Source: Hyphomicrobiales bacterium
Lineage (GTDB): Bacteria; Pseudomonadota; Alphaproteobacteria; Rhizobiales; Rhizobiaceae
Direction of reading: 5' to 3'
NCBI GenBank assembly: GCA_900473185.1
Contig: UCKU01000025.1
Span: 1-64,000, forward strand
DNA length: 64,000 bases
In this document: positions 26,127-35,244 of the stretch, in pieces
Position numbering within the stretch: the first letter of the stretch is position 1
Layout of the letters: each line of letters begins with the position of its first letter
Program-made: the position numbers and the translations under genes
The notes under the pieces: generated by a model
What the model was told of the DNA's origin: nothing
Seen by the model: the letters and a program-made list of their open reading frames with translations, nothing else
Database searches by the model: none

Positions 26127-27439
26127 TGCTCAGCCCCCACCGCGATCGTCTCGGCCTGCTGCTGCTGTTGCTGAGGCACGTCAGCGGACGCGACGTTGAG
26201 CGTCTTGTCGTCGAATTGTTCGTTGACCGCCTGCTGGTCGCTAAGCTGGCCCTGGCCTTCGACGACCACATGGTCGCCCTCCGAAAGGCCTGCCGCGATG
26301 GCAGTGAAGCCGCCGTTGGCCCGGGCGACGGTAACAGGCGTCAGATGCGATTTGCCGTCCTTGGCCACGAAGGCGAAGAAACCGTCGGGGCCGGGGCTGA
26401 CGGCAACCGTCGGCACGACCACCTGCTGCTCGTCATTGTTAAAATGCACGACGATATTGACTGACTGGCCGGGCCACAGAGCGCCCGAGGCGTTTTCGAA
26501 CTTCGCCTTGGCAAGGATCGTACCCGATGCCGTGTCGACCGTGTTGTCGTAGAAGCTGATCTCGCCCTTGCGCACCCTTCCCTTGGTGGAATTGGGCGCC
26601 GTGCTGACTTCGACCGGACCAACAGCCAGCGCCTTCTTCAGTTCACGCAGGTAACGTTCCTGCAAGTGGAATTTCACGTAGATCGGATCGTATTTGGCGA
26701 TGGTGACGATGGCCGCACCCGCATTGACGAAAGCGCCCTTGCTGAGAGCGATATCACCGAGCCTGCCGTCGAAAGGCGCACGAATATCGGTATGCTCGAG
26801 GATGACCTGGTCCGAAGCGAGCGTGGCCTTGTCGGCTTCGACGGTTGCGGCGGCGGTATCGCGGGCGGCTCTCGCCTGGTCGAGGCTCTGTTGCGTGCCT
26901 GCCTTCTGATTGAAGAGGTCCTGCGCCCTTGTCAGCGCCGTCTCGGATTCTGCGAGCGTTGCCGCATCACGCACGATCATCGCATTGTCCTTGTCGACGG
27001 CGGCCTTGGCCGTCCGGTCATCCAGTTTGGCGATCAGGTCGCCCTCCTTGACCGTGGCGCCGTCTTTAGCCTCGATGCTGACGACGAGGCCCTGTTCCTG
27101 GGCGGCAATTGTCGTATTGTCGTCGGCGTCGGCCCAGCCGGTCGCCGTCACGTCCATGGGCAGAGCGGCCTTCACGGCTGCCACGGTCTTGATCATGGTG
27201 GGACCACCGTTTGCACCGCGCCTGCGCCCGCCACCCTGTTGTTGACCACCCTGCTGCCCGCCGCTCTGGGCCTGATCGGCCTGCGCCTGCTGGTGGCCGT
27301 TGTTCTGGCCGCCCTCAGGCTTGTTGATGAACCGTGAGAGATAAGGAATATCAGAAGCATAGGGGATCTTGTCCCCGAACTGCCAGAAGCCAACCGCGGC
27401 CACGGCTACAATACTGACGGTGATCCAAAATTTCTTCAT
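26123..27439 (-). CDS. RND periplasmic adaptor (membrane fusion protein)
   Basis: A 438-residue MdtA-like adaptor. It has an N-terminal membrane anchor (KKFWITVSIVAVAAVGFW), a Gln/Gly-rich linker (about 45-75, several Gln runs), then biotinyl-lipoyl half motifs flanking a coiled coil (AAVDKDNAMIVRDAATLAES to ATVEADKATLASDQ), beta-barrel and membrane-proximal domains, and a C-terminal poly-Gln stretch. The ATG at 27439 is selected because it immediately precedes the anchor. The frame extends 34 codons further, but neither start has a good ribosome binding site. It is first in the operon, followed by the permease. Confidence 0.88.
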   Translation of the reverse strand: MKKFWITVSIVAVAAVGFWQFGDKIPYASDIPYLSRFINKPEGGQNNGHQQAQADQAQSGGQQGGQQQGGGRRRGANGGPTMIKTVAAVKAALPMDVTATGWADADDNTTIAAQEQGLVVSIEAKDGATVKEGDLIAKLDDRTAKAAVDKDNAMIVRDAATLAESETALTRAQDLFNQKAGTQQSLDQARAARDTAAATVEADKATLASDQVILEHTDIRAPFDGRLGDIALSKGAFVNAGAAIVTIAKYDPIYVKFHLQERYLRELKKALAVGPVEVSTAPNSTKGRVRKGEISFYDNTVDTASGTILAKAKFENASGALWPGQSVNIVVHFNNDEQQVVVPTVAVSPGPDGFFAFVAKDGKSHLTPVTVARANGGFTAIAAGLSEGDHVVVEGQGQLSDQQAVNEQFDDKTLNVASADVPQQQQQQAETIAVGAEQ

Positions 27440-27735
27440 AAGCGAGACCGGTTTTGTTGGGCAGATCGTGTGATTTTCTGCGGTGATTGAGCCGCCTATA
27501 TTGCGGCGCAAAAAAGACATAATCACCCCGGCGCTGATCACTAACCGGTTATAATGGCTTAAATTTTCGTAATGAACATCCTGTAATATTCAGATTATTC
27601 TAATATATATTCGGGTAGGCAGCGTCCTCCGCCTTGGTAACTGCCAGCGTAGGCTGTATTGGCGAAACACTATTTGGTCCGAGTTGCAGATCTTGTGCGT
27701 GGGATAGACCCTGGAAAACGCAGAGGCAGACAGTC

Positions 27736-28605
27736 ATGGCCGAGTTGAATGCCGGTGAATTTCGCTCACTCATCACCAACGTCTTTCCGGAGCTCACGGC
27801 CTCCGTTTTCAGGCTCGCGACGAAGGGCTGGGATTCGATAGCCATCGATGTGGATGACAGGCTGATCTTCAAGTTTCCGCGCGATCTGGCCGCGGAGAGG
27901 GCGCTGGTCAAAGAGGCGGCCCTTCTCGGCATCATCAGGCCGTCGCTGTCGATGGCGGTTCCCGATATGCGCATCCACGACGGCCCTCCGATCTTCTCCA
28001 GCCATGCCAAGATCCGCGGCGAACATCTCATCGCCGGCGATTACGAGCGTCTGCCGGAAGCGGCCCGCCAGCGCCTCGGCGACGATCTTGCCCGCTTCTA
28101 TGCCGAACTGCATGCGCTTGATGCCGACCGCCTGCGCGAGCTCGGCGCCGGACCGATCCCGCCCTGGCAATCGCCGGACGCGGTGCGGGAAAAGGCACTG
28201 CCGCTGCTGTCATCAGAACTGGTAAGTTATGCAGAGAGGATTATCTGGGATTTCATTGCTTTACCGCCAGATCCTTACGGGGTCATTTATGGCTTCTTCG
28301 ACGGTCATGGCTGGAATATGGCGTTCGACCATGCTGAGGGCAGGCTGAACGGCCTCTATGATTTCGCCGATTCAGGCTTCGGCCCGCTGCATCAGGAGTT
28401 CATCTATTCGAACTTCATCTCGCCCGATCTGACATCCCGCATTGTCTCGGCCTACGAGACGCTGACCGGCCGCCGGCTCGACCGCTGGCGCATCGCTATC
28501 CTGACCGGCTTCCACCGCCTGTCGGAACTCGCAGAATTTGCAGACGATCCTACCTATGCCGGCGAGATGGTCGACAGCGTCAGAGCATGGGCCGCTGCCG
28601 GATGA
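27736..28605 (+). CDS. APH-fold phosphotransferase family protein
   Basis: A 289-residue protein with the aminoglycoside phosphotransferase / choline kinase fold. Lys46 region (LIFKFPRD) and Glu60 match the N-lobe. The catalytic loop is FFDGHGWNMAFD: Asp189 and Asn194 of the Brenner motif HxDxxxxN are present, but the first His is Phe187. The metal-binding motif is YDFADSG (Asp209, Asp212). ATG 27736 follows AGAGGCAGACAGTC. Antibiotic modification is not established; most chromosomal members act on unknown small molecules. Confidence 0.82.
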   Translation: MAELNAGEFRSLITNVFPELTASVFRLATKGWDSIAIDVDDRLIFKFPRDLAAERALVKEAALLGIIRPSLSMAVPDMRIHDGPPIFSSHAKIRGEHLIAGDYERLPEAARQRLGDDLARFYAELHALDADRLRELGAGPIPPWQSPDAVREKALPLLSSELVSYAERIIWDFIALPPDPYGVIYGFFDGHGWNMAFDHAEGRLNGLYDFADSGFGPLHQEFIYSNFISPDLTSRIVSAYETLTGRRLDRWRIAILTGFHRLSELAEFADDPTYAGEMVDSVRAWAAAG

Positions 28606-28614
28606 TGCAGTGGC

Positions 28615-29403
28615 TCAGACGGAGCGCGCAGCACCCCCATCGCAACGGATCAGCGAGCCGGTGATGTAGCTTGCCGGCTGGCTGCAGAGGAAGGCCGCCG
28701 TTGCGGCGAATTCCTCCACCTTGCCGTACCGCCCGACCGGAATGCGCGCTTCCTTCTCCACGCGAATCTCCCCGACGCTCTTGCCGGTCCGTTTGGCGGC
28801 AGCACCATCGAGATCGTCGAGCCGTGCGGTGAGAATGCTGCCGGGCAGAAGCAGATTGGTGGTGATGCCATGGCCGGCCACTTCCGATGCCAGCGTCTTG
28901 CTCCAGCCGGCAAGGGCCGGGCGCAGCGTATTCGACAGCGCCAGATTGGCGATCGGCTCGATCACCCCTGACGAGGCAACCGTCAGGATGCGGCCCCAGC
29001 CCTGCGCCTTCATGCCGGGCAGCAGCGCGTTTGTCAGCGTGATGACGCGCGCGACCATGGAGAGGAAATAGGTTTCGAGCTTTTCCGGCGTCATGTCCTC
29101 GGTCGTGCCGGGCGTCGGGCCGCCGGTATTGTTGACGAGGATATCGAGCCCGCCGAATTTCTCCTGCACGGCGGCCGTGACGCTCGCGATGAAATTGTCC
29201 TCGGAAAGGTCGGCCCAGATCCAGTCGGCCCTGCCATTGCCTTGCTCATTGATCGCCTTGCAATTGGCCTCCAGTTGCTCGCCGCTGCGCCCGCAGAGAA
29301 GAACGTTTGCCCCTTCCTGCGCCAGAGCTTTCGCAATGCCGAGCCCGAGGCCGCGCGAGGAAGCCAGTACGAGTGCGCGTTTGCCCTTGATGCCGAGATC
29401 CAT
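28615..29403 (-). CDS. SDR-family protein lacking canonical Tyr/Lys
   Basis: A 262-residue Rossmann-fold protein annotated in relatives as 3-oxoacyl-ACP reductase-like. The cofactor motif is ASSRGLGLG (14-22) with NNTGGPTPG in place of NNAG. Ser144 is present, but the YxxxK motif positions read Ser157 and Arg161 (LALSNTLRPALAGW). This is the pattern of a recognisable SDR subgroup, and its catalysis cannot follow the classical Tyr-Lys mechanism. ATG 29403 follows GGAGGA; longer frames are disfavoured. Substrate unknown. Confidence 0.88.
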   Translation of the reverse strand: MDLGIKGKRALVLASSRGLGLGIAKALAQEGANVLLCGRSGEQLEANCKAINEQGNGRADWIWADLSEDNFIASVTAAVQEKFGGLDILVNNTGGPTPGTTEDMTPEKLETYFLSMVARVITLTNALLPGMKAQGWGRILTVASSGVIEPIANLALSNTLRPALAGWSKTLASEVAGHGITTNLLLPGSILTARLDDLDGAAAKRTGKSVGEIRVEKEARIPVGRYGKVEEFAATAAFLCSQPASYITGSLIRCDGGAARSV

Positions 29404-29658
29404 GATTTCCTCCATTTCCTGTGCCCTTTCTATAGGGCGCAAGTCCCGTGAAAGAAAAGCACGAAGAGTGCTTTCACGGTACGCCAATAATTGACGTTAA
29501 CGTAAGCGTCATATAATCTTCTGTGCGGAGGAACATCATTGTGCGAATTGGAGGATTGGCTGTCGCTTCCCGGCTCGACAATGTTTTCCGGTTTTGACAA
29601 GAGAGTACCTCAGGAATGGGGATGAGCGGCCTTGAGAGGGCCGAGCGGAGACGGATGG

Positions 29659-31323
29659 ATGACCGAAATGACTGAGCTGCCGGAACGCGAGAGCATGGAA
29701 TTCGACGTGGTGATCGTCGGCGCCGGTCCGGCCGGCCTTTCAGCCGCTATCCGCCTGAAACAGGTCAATCCGGAACTGTCGGTCGTGGTATTGGAGAAGG
29801 GCTCCGAAGTTGGCGCTCACATCCTCTCCGGCGCCGTCGTCGACCCCATCGGTATCGATCGCCTGCTTCCCGGCTGGCGCACGGAGGCCGACCATCCGTT
29901 CAAGACCGAGGTCAAGGACGACCACTTCCTGTTGCTCGGTCCCGCCGGCTCCATCCGCCTGCCGAATATCATGATGCCGCCGCTGATGAGCAATCACGGC
30001 AATTACATCGTCTCGCTCGGAAATGTCTGTCGCTGGCTGGCGACGAAGGCGGAAGAACTCGGCGTCGAGATCTATCCGGGCTTTGCCGCGACCGAAGTGC
30101 TCTACAATGATGAGGGTGCCGTCATCGGTGTTGCGACCGGCGACATGGGCATCGAGAAGAACGGCGAGCCCGGCCCGAACTATGCGCGCGGCATGGCGCT
30201 CATGGGCAAATATGTGCTTGTTGGAGAGGGCGTGCGCGGTTCGCTCGCCAAGCAGCTGATTGCCAAGTTCGATCTCTCGAGCGGCCGCCAGCCCCAGAAA
30301 TTCGGCATCGGCATCAAGGAGCTCTGGGAGGTCAAGCCGGAAAATCATCGCCGCGGCCTCGTGCAGCACTCCTTCGGCTGGCCGCTCGGCATGTCCACCG
30401 GCGGCGGCTCGTTCCTCTATCACCTGGAAGACAATCTCGTCGCCGTCGGCTTCGTCATCCACCTGAACTACAAGAACCCCTATCTCTATCCCTTCGAGGA
30501 ATTCCAGCGCTTCAAGACGCATCCGGCCATCCGCGGCACTTTCGAGGGCGGCAAGCGCCTCTCCTATGGCGCGCGTGCCATCACCGAAGGTGGATACCAG
30601 TCGGTGCCGAAGCTCTCCTTCCCGGGCGGCGCGCTGATCGGCTGTTCGGCGGGCTTCGTCAACGTGCCGCGCATCAAGGGCAGCCACAATGCCGTGCTCT
30701 CGGGCCTGATGGCCGCCGACCGCATCGCCGAGGCGATTGCCGCCGGCCGCGCCAATGACGAGGTAGCCGAAATCGAAACCGACTGGCGCAAGAGCGATAT
30801 CGGTAAGGACCTGAAACGCGTGCGCAACGTCAAGCCGCTCTGGTCGAAATTCGGCACGGCCTTGGGCGTCGCCCTTGGCGGCCTCGATATGTGGACCAAC
30901 CAGCTTTTCGGCTTCTCTTTCTTCGGCACGCTTGGTCACGGCAAGACCGATGCCGCCTCGCTGGAACCGGCCTCCAAGCACAAGAAGATCGACTATCCGA
31001 AGCCCGACGGTGTGCTCACCTTCGACCGCCTGTCCTCCGTCTTCCTGTCGAACACCAACCACGAAGAGGATCAGCCGGTCCATCTGCAGGTGAAGGATAT
31101 GGCGCTGCAGAAATCGTCCGAGTTCGGCATCTATGCCGGCCCATCGACCCGCTACTGTCCGGCCGGCGTCTATGAATGGGTGGAGAAGGACGGCGAAGAG
31201 ACCTTCGTCATCAACGCGCAGAACTGCGTCCACTGCAAGACCTGCGACATCAAGGACCCCAACCAGAACATCAACTGGGTGCCGCCGCAGGGCGGTGAGG
31301 GGCCGGTCTATCCGAATATGTGA
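29659..31323 (+). CDS. electron transfer flavoprotein-ubiquinone oxidoreductase
   Basis: A 554-residue membrane-associated flavo-iron-sulfur enzyme passing electrons from ETF (fatty acid, amino acid and choline oxidation) to ubiquinone. The FAD-binding motif VVIVGAGPAGLSAA is at about 16-30. The ferredoxin-like C-terminus carries the [4Fe-4S] cysteines Cys500, Cys523, Cys526 and Cys529 (YCPAG, NCVHCKTCDIKDP). The ubiquinone-pocket segment HNAVLSGLMAADRIAEAI is intact. ATG 29659 follows GGAGACGG; an in-frame TTG at 29632 is less likely. Single-gene unit followed by a stem-loop. Confidence 0.95.
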   Translation: MTEMTELPERESMEFDVVIVGAGPAGLSAAIRLKQVNPELSVVVLEKGSEVGAHILSGAVVDPIGIDRLLPGWRTEADHPFKTEVKDDHFLLLGPAGSIRLPNIMMPPLMSNHGNYIVSLGNVCRWLATKAEELGVEIYPGFAATEVLYNDEGAVIGVATGDMGIEKNGEPGPNYARGMALMGKYVLVGEGVRGSLAKQLIAKFDLSSGRQPQKFGIGIKELWEVKPENHRRGLVQHSFGWPLGMSTGGGSFLYHLEDNLVAVGFVIHLNYKNPYLYPFEEFQRFKTHPAIRGTFEGGKRLSYGARAITEGGYQSVPKLSFPGGALIGCSAGFVNVPRIKGSHNAVLSGLMAADRIAEAIAAGRANDEVAEIETDWRKSDIGKDLKRVRNVKPLWSKFGTALGVALGGLDMWTNQLFGFSFFGTLGHGKTDAASLEPASKHKKIDYPKPDGVLTFDRLSSVFLSNTNHEEDQPVHLQVKDMALQKSSEFGIYAGPSTRYCPAGVYEWVEKDGEETFVINAQNCVHCKTCDIKDPNQNINWVPPQGGEGPVYPNM

Positions 31324-31335
31324 GGCCAGGGATCG

Positions 31336-31361
31336 TTCAGCGCCGTAAATTCGGCGCTGAA
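31336..31361 (+). terminator. stem-loop after the ETF-QO gene
   Basis: TTCAGCGCCG (31336-31345) pairs perfectly with CGGCGCTGAA (31352-31361) around TAAATT, 13 nt after the stop. It has no U-run on the plus strand, so it may be partly Rho dependent. Confidence 0.6.
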
Positions 31362-31525
31362 ATGATATCTTGCATTGGCGAGTAGTATTGAAACCTGCGC
31401 GGAGTAACGCGCCGCCTATACCTGATAACACATTCGTTATCTCTTTGCGCCAGGCCCGTTTAGCATTTCATTAACCATAATCTCCTTAGCTTGCGACATC
31501 TTCTTGACGCAGCAAGGACACATTC

Positions 31526-32146
31526 ATGACGATCTCGCGCCGGGGCTTCCTGATCGCTCTTCCCCTCTTTGTCGCCGGTTGCTCTTCGACCACTCTGAAC
31601 AGCCAGACGAATTATGCTGCACTTCCGGATGAGAAATTTCCGCTGCGGCAGGTGCCGATCGACCAGATCAAGCCGGAGCTTCGCCGCACTGAAGTCGTCT
31701 ATGAAGGCAGCTATGCGCCGGGCACCGTCGTCGTCGATACGCCGGCGCGGCGCGCCTATTACATCCTCGGTGACGGCAGGGCGATGCGTTATGGCGTCGG
31801 TGTCGGACGCGAGGGTCTGGCCTTTGCCGGCAATGCCTATGTCGGCCGCAAGGCGGAATGGCCGAGCTGGACGCCGACGGAAAACATGCAGCGCCGCGAG
31901 GAGCGATACCGCAAGCTCGCCGGCGGCATGCCGGGCGGCCCGAACAATCCGCTCGGTGCGCGTGCCATGTATCTCTATCGCGGCGGCGGCGACACGCATT
32001 TTCGCATTCACGGCACCAACCAGCCGCAATCGATCGGCCTTGCCATGTCGAGCGGCTGCATCCGCATGATAAACCACGACGTCATCGATCTTTACAATCG
32101 CGTCGAAGTTGGCGCCAAGGTCGTCGTCATCCAGGCAACGGCCTGA
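31526..32146 (+). CDS. L,D-transpeptidase (YkuD/ErfK family) lipoprotein
   Basis: A 206-residue envelope enzyme forming L,D-cross-links in peptidoglycan or attaching proteins to it. The N-terminus MTISRRGFLIALPLFVAGC has a lipobox with Cys19 and a twin-Arg-like RRGF. The YkuD domain has catalytic His162 (RIHGTNQP) and Cys178 in SSGCIRM. Rhizobia carry many paralogues and rely on L,D-links during polar growth. Single-gene unit. Confidence 0.93.
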   Translation: MTISRRGFLIALPLFVAGCSSTTLNSQTNYAALPDEKFPLRQVPIDQIKPELRRTEVVYEGSYAPGTVVVDTPARRAYYILGDGRAMRYGVGVGREGLAFAGNAYVGRKAEWPSWTPTENMQRREERYRKLAGGMPGGPNNPLGARAMYLYRGGGDTHFRIHGTNQPQSIGLAMSSGCIRMINHDVIDLYNRVEVGAKVVVIQATA

Positions 32147-32301
32147 GCACCACACTCGTTTCGTCCACGCTGATAGTTGCTTGGCAGAAAAGCAGCGAAC
32201 ACCTCCTGAGGAAGCATAGCAGGCGTCGTTGATGGAAGTGAATTGACGATCGGCGCAATTGCGCTCAATCTATTGCGGTTTATTCTTAAGAGGAGACTGC
32301 A

Positions 32302-32532
32302 ATGCGTAGTATAGGCGTTGTAATTTCTATCGTGGTACTATCCGCGTTTGCTGGTGCTGTACCTGCGCTGGCGGCTATCAAGACCGTCACACAGAGGCCG
32401 ACAACCCAGTCATTGCCGGCGGGGCATGCAGTGCTGTTCAATGACGGGCAGTGTCCTTCAGGGCAGATTGCCAAATTCATGCACAAAGAGAAGTCGGGCG
32501 AACTAAAAAAATCCTGCGTTCATATGAACTGA
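32302..32532 (+). CDS. small secreted protein, unknown function
   Basis: A 76-residue protein with a clear signal peptide (MRSIGVVISIVVLSAFAGAV...ALA, cut near residue 24). The mature part is about 52 residues with two cysteines (GQCPSGQI, KKSCVHM) that could form a disulfide. AAGAGGAG lies before the ATG. Similar short proteins with an LPAG and DGxCPxGQI pattern occur in rhizobia. No function is known. Confidence 0.75.
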   Translation: MRSIGVVISIVVLSAFAGAVPALAAIKTVTQRPTTQSLPAGHAVLFNDGQCPSGQIAKFMHKEKSGELKKSCVHMN

Positions 32533-32597
32533 GCAAACTGCCGATCGATCGGGTCGGTGCAAAGCTGGTTTGCGCCCGGAAATGCCCTGGTCACATG

Positions 32598-32632
32598 AAA
32601 GCCGCCGCAGCAAGTCGCTGACGGCGGCTTTT
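32598..32632. terminator. bidirectional terminator
   Basis: AAAGCCGCCG (32598-32607) pairs with CGGCGGCTTT (32622-32631) around a 14-nt loop, followed by T on the plus strand and preceded by A residues. It lies between the small secreted protein gene and the convergent EamA gene. Confidence 0.85.
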
Positions 32633-32647
32633 GATTGATCGAAACGA

Positions 32648-33553
32648 TCAGCGGCGCTTGGCGGCGATGCCGGTCGAGAGCGCGACACCGATGCCGGTGA
32701 TCACGGCGGCACTGATTTCGGCAAGCCCCATCGGTTCGCCGAGCAGGAAGCCACCGCCGAGCGTCGCAAGCACCGGCGTCAGCGCGGTGAAAGCCGCAGC
32801 CTGTGTTCCGCCGAGGGTGCGCACCGCCGTGCCGTAGGCGACCATCGCGACGAGGCCGGACAGAATGCCCTGGCTCAGCACCTGCAGGCTGATTTCCGGA
32901 AGCGGAGCCTGCGGCAGCGAAATGCCGAAGACCAGCGCAAGGGCGGCCATGATCAGGAAGGACCAGATGGCGATCAGCGCGCTGGCCTGGATGGCGGTCA
33001 GGCCCGAGCGGCGGAAGGCATGCGTATAGCTTGCCCAGAGAACGGCGCCTGATGGCAGCAGCACGAAGCTCGTCCAGGGCAGGGAGGCATCCGCAAGACT
33101 GCGCACGAGCAGGATCATCACGCCGGCAACGATCGCGAGCAGCCCGACAATGCGTGTGGCATCCGGCCGTTCGCGGAACAGCAGAATGCCGATCAGTGCG
33201 GTGGCAAGCGGCATGGAGCCGCCGAGCAGGATGCCTGACGAGGCCGCCGGCGTGGAATGAATGGCAAGCGTGGTCACCAGAAAGAAGATCGCACCGCAGC
33301 CGGCGACCATGATCGCCAGCAGATGAAGCGGCAAGCCCTTTGGCAAGAGCCCGGTGCGCAGCCAGACCGGTGAGAGGACGAGCGCCGGAATGCCGAAGCG
33401 GATGAGCCCGATATCGATCGAACCGAGCGGCGTTGCCGCACTGTGGCGGGTTGCCAGAAACCATGTCGACCAGATCAGCACGGTCACGGTGCCGGCCGCA
33501 TAACCCAGGCCTTGCGAAGGCGATTTCTCGTTTGAAAATGCGATCGTGCTCAT
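32648..33553 (-). CDS. EamA-family transporter
   Basis: A 301-residue inner-membrane permease with ten hydrophobic segments in two EamA repeats (GTVTVLIWSTWFLATRHSA near the start; GTQAAAFTALTPVLATLGG in the second half). ATG 33553 follows AAGGACAGG; the 23 upstream in-frame codons are unlikely to be translated. It is divergent from an Lrp-type regulator 144 bp away, a frequent arrangement for amino acid exporters, so export of an amino acid is plausible. Confidence 0.9.
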   Translation of the reverse strand: MSTIAFSNEKSPSQGLGYAAGTVTVLIWSTWFLATRHSAATPLGSIDIGLIRFGIPALVLSPVWLRTGLLPKGLPLHLLAIMVAGCGAIFFLVTTLAIHSTPAASSGILLGGSMPLATALIGILLFRERPDATRIVGLLAIVAGVMILLVRSLADASLPWTSFVLLPSGAVLWASYTHAFRRSGLTAIQASALIAIWSFLIMAALALVFGISLPQAPLPEISLQVLSQGILSGLVAMVAYGTAVRTLGGTQAAAFTALTPVLATLGGGFLLGEPMGLAEISAAVITGIGVALSTGIAAKRR

Positions 33554-33697
33554 CGTCCTGTCCTTTCCTCCATCCGGATGCCATCCGGTTGACAAGAAGA
33601 TTAGCGCCAGAGGCCGAGGCATGTCCTTGCTATCTGTGGCTCAAAGAACGTGCTATGCGCAATGATCTGCCAATTCACGCCGATGGATTTCGCAAAT

Positions 33698-34171
33698 ATG
33701 CCAAATCTTGATAAATTCGATATCGCCATCCTGAAATGCCTGCAGGAGGATGCGCGCGCCACCAATGTCGAGATCGCCGAGAAGGTGAACCTCTCGCCGT
33801 CACCCTGCCTGCGCCGCATCCGCAACCTCGAAAAGCTCGGCGTTATCAGGCGCTACACGGCCGATATAGACCGCAAGGAGGTGGGGCTCGGCCTCACCGT
33901 CTTCGTCGAATTCAAGGTTGCCCGTCACAGCAAGGAGAATTCCGAGGCCCAGCAGGCGGCACTTCTTGCCATTCCCGAAATCGTCTCCTGCTTCCTGATC
34001 TCGGGCACGGCCGATTTCCTGGCGGAAGTCGTGGTCGAAGACCTCTCGGCCTATGAGCGGCTGTTGACGGAGACGCTGCTCACCCTGCCGAATGTCACCG
34101 ATATCCGCTCGAATTTCGCCATCCGCAGCATCAAGACGCATGGACCGCTGAAGCTGCCCGAGCGCAATTGA
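33698..34171 (+). CDS. Lrp/AsnC-family transcriptional regulator
   Basis: A 157-residue regulator. The N-terminal helix-turn-helix reads LDKFDIAILKCLQEDARATN and VEIAEKVNLSPSPCLRRIRN, and a C-terminal RAM ligand-binding domain follows (IVSCFLISGTADFLAEVVVE). The start is uncertain: ATG 33698 gives the usual family N-terminus (MPNLDKFD), while ATG 33683 and 33650 are in frame upstream. It probably controls the divergent EamA transporter gene in response to an amino acid. Confidence 0.9.
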   Translation: MPNLDKFDIAILKCLQEDARATNVEIAEKVNLSPSPCLRRIRNLEKLGVIRRYTADIDRKEVGLGLTVFVEFKVARHSKENSEAQQAALLAIPEIVSCFLISGTADFLAEVVVEDLSAYERLLTETLLTLPNVTDIRSNFAIRSIKTHGPLKLPERN

Positions 34172-34224
34172 CGCGGCCCTCAACGAGGCGTCCCAATAAG
34201 GTGATTGTTTTTGTAAACTTTACT

Positions 34225-34235
34225 TGAAAAATTCA
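34225..34235 (+). promoter_or_regulatory. weak dyad upstream of the siderophore ABC operon
   Basis: TGAAAAATTCA is an 11-bp dyad about 70-80 bp before the operon start, in an A+T-rich stretch. It is only partly like the Irr box (AGAA-N3-TTCT) and does not fit the RirA pattern, so iron control is plausible from gene content but not shown by this site. Confidence 0.2.
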
Positions 34236-34305
34236 CTTCACTTCTGTAGCGGATGTCTCATCCGGTGTGAGGGCCGGTGATCATTTCAGTATGAGGACAT
34301 TTGCC

Positions 34306-35238
34306 GTGAGCGTTTTTGATATTCCGCTGTCGCGCCGCCAGTTCGGCCTGTTGCTCTCGGCTGGTGCGGTTGCTGCCGTACCGAGCCTTGCCTTTGCCGA
34401 TGATGACAAGCGCATGATCAAACACGAGCTCGGCACCACCGAAATCTCCGGCAAGCCACAGCGTGTCGTCGCCCTCGAATTCTCCTTCGTGCAGGCGCTG
34501 AATGCGATCGATGTCGTGCCGGTTGGCATTACCGACGACAACCAGCCGAAGCGTATCGAACAGCTTCTCGGCAAGAAGATCGACTACAGCTCGGTCGGTA
34601 CGCGGCTGGAGCCCAATCTCGAGCTCGTTGCAGCGCTGACGCCCGATCTCATCATTGCCGATGAACTGCGCCATTCGGCGATCTACGAACAATTGAGTGC
34701 CATTGCGCCGACCATCGTGCTGAACAGCTGGGAAGGCAGCTACGAGACGATCAAATCTTCGCTCGTGACCATCGCCGATGCCCTGGGCGAAAAGGCGAAG
34801 GGTGAACAGGCGCTCGCCGCCCATGAAGCCGTCATCGCCGGACTGGTCGCAAAGATCCCGGCCGGCGAAAAGCGCCGCTTCCTGCTCGCTGTCGCCAATC
34901 CGGATTCCATGAGCCTGCATAGCTCCTCCTCCTTCACCGGTTCGGTCTTCAAGGCCATGGGGCTGACGCCGGCGATCGATTCCAACGATGCCGTGGAAAG
35001 CGGGGCAGGGATCGAGCGCCTTGTCGCCATCAATCCGGACGTGTTTTTGGTTGCGACCGATGCCGGCGCTACCGTGTTCGACCAGTGGAAGAGCAACGCC
35101 GCCTTCAACAACATTGCGGCGGTGAAGGCCGGCATGGTCTTTCAGGTCGACCGCAACCAGTTTTCCCGTTTCCGCGGGTTGACGACGGCAGAGATGATCG
35201 CCCGCGAAATCCTCGCCAAGGTCTATCAGGCCGGATAA
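34306..35238 (+). CDS. iron-siderophore ABC transporter substrate-binding protein (FecB/FhuD-like)
   Basis: A 310-residue periplasmic binding protein. The N-terminus contains a twin-arginine signal (SRRQFGLLLSAGAVAAVPSL, cut after AFA), suggesting Tat export. The mature protein has the two-lobed class III binding fold with PQRVVALEFSFVQALNAI and LVAINPDVFLVATDA motifs. GTG 34306 is chosen because TGAGGA precedes it by 9 nt; an ATG at 34291 (five codons longer) lacks a Shine-Dalgarno sequence. First of four genes forming a ferric-siderophore importer; the siderophore is unknown. Confidence 0.9.
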   Translation: MSVFDIPLSRRQFGLLLSAGAVAAVPSLAFADDDKRMIKHELGTTEISGKPQRVVALEFSFVQALNAIDVVPVGITDDNQPKRIEQLLGKKIDYSSVGTRLEPNLELVAALTPDLIIADELRHSAIYEQLSAIAPTIVLNSWEGSYETIKSSLVTIADALGEKAKGEQALAAHEAVIAGLVAKIPAGEKRRFLLAVANPDSMSLHSSSSFTGSVFKAMGLTPAIDSNDAVESGAGIERLVAINPDVFLVATDAGATVFDQWKSNAAFNNIAAVKAGMVFQVDRNQFSRFRGLTTAEMIAREILAKVYQAG

Positions 35239-35244
35239 CCGCTA

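Noticed and set aside
29540..29660. Two short frames with ribosome binding sites before the ETF-QO gene (18 and 19 codons)
   Set aside because: Very short, without amino acid bias of an attenuator and without a downstream terminator structure.
34201..34260. Irr or RirA iron box upstream of the siderophore ABC operon
   Set aside because: Only TGAAAAATTCA resembles part of an iron box; neither the Irr nor the RirA pattern is complete, so iron control is not claimed from sequence.
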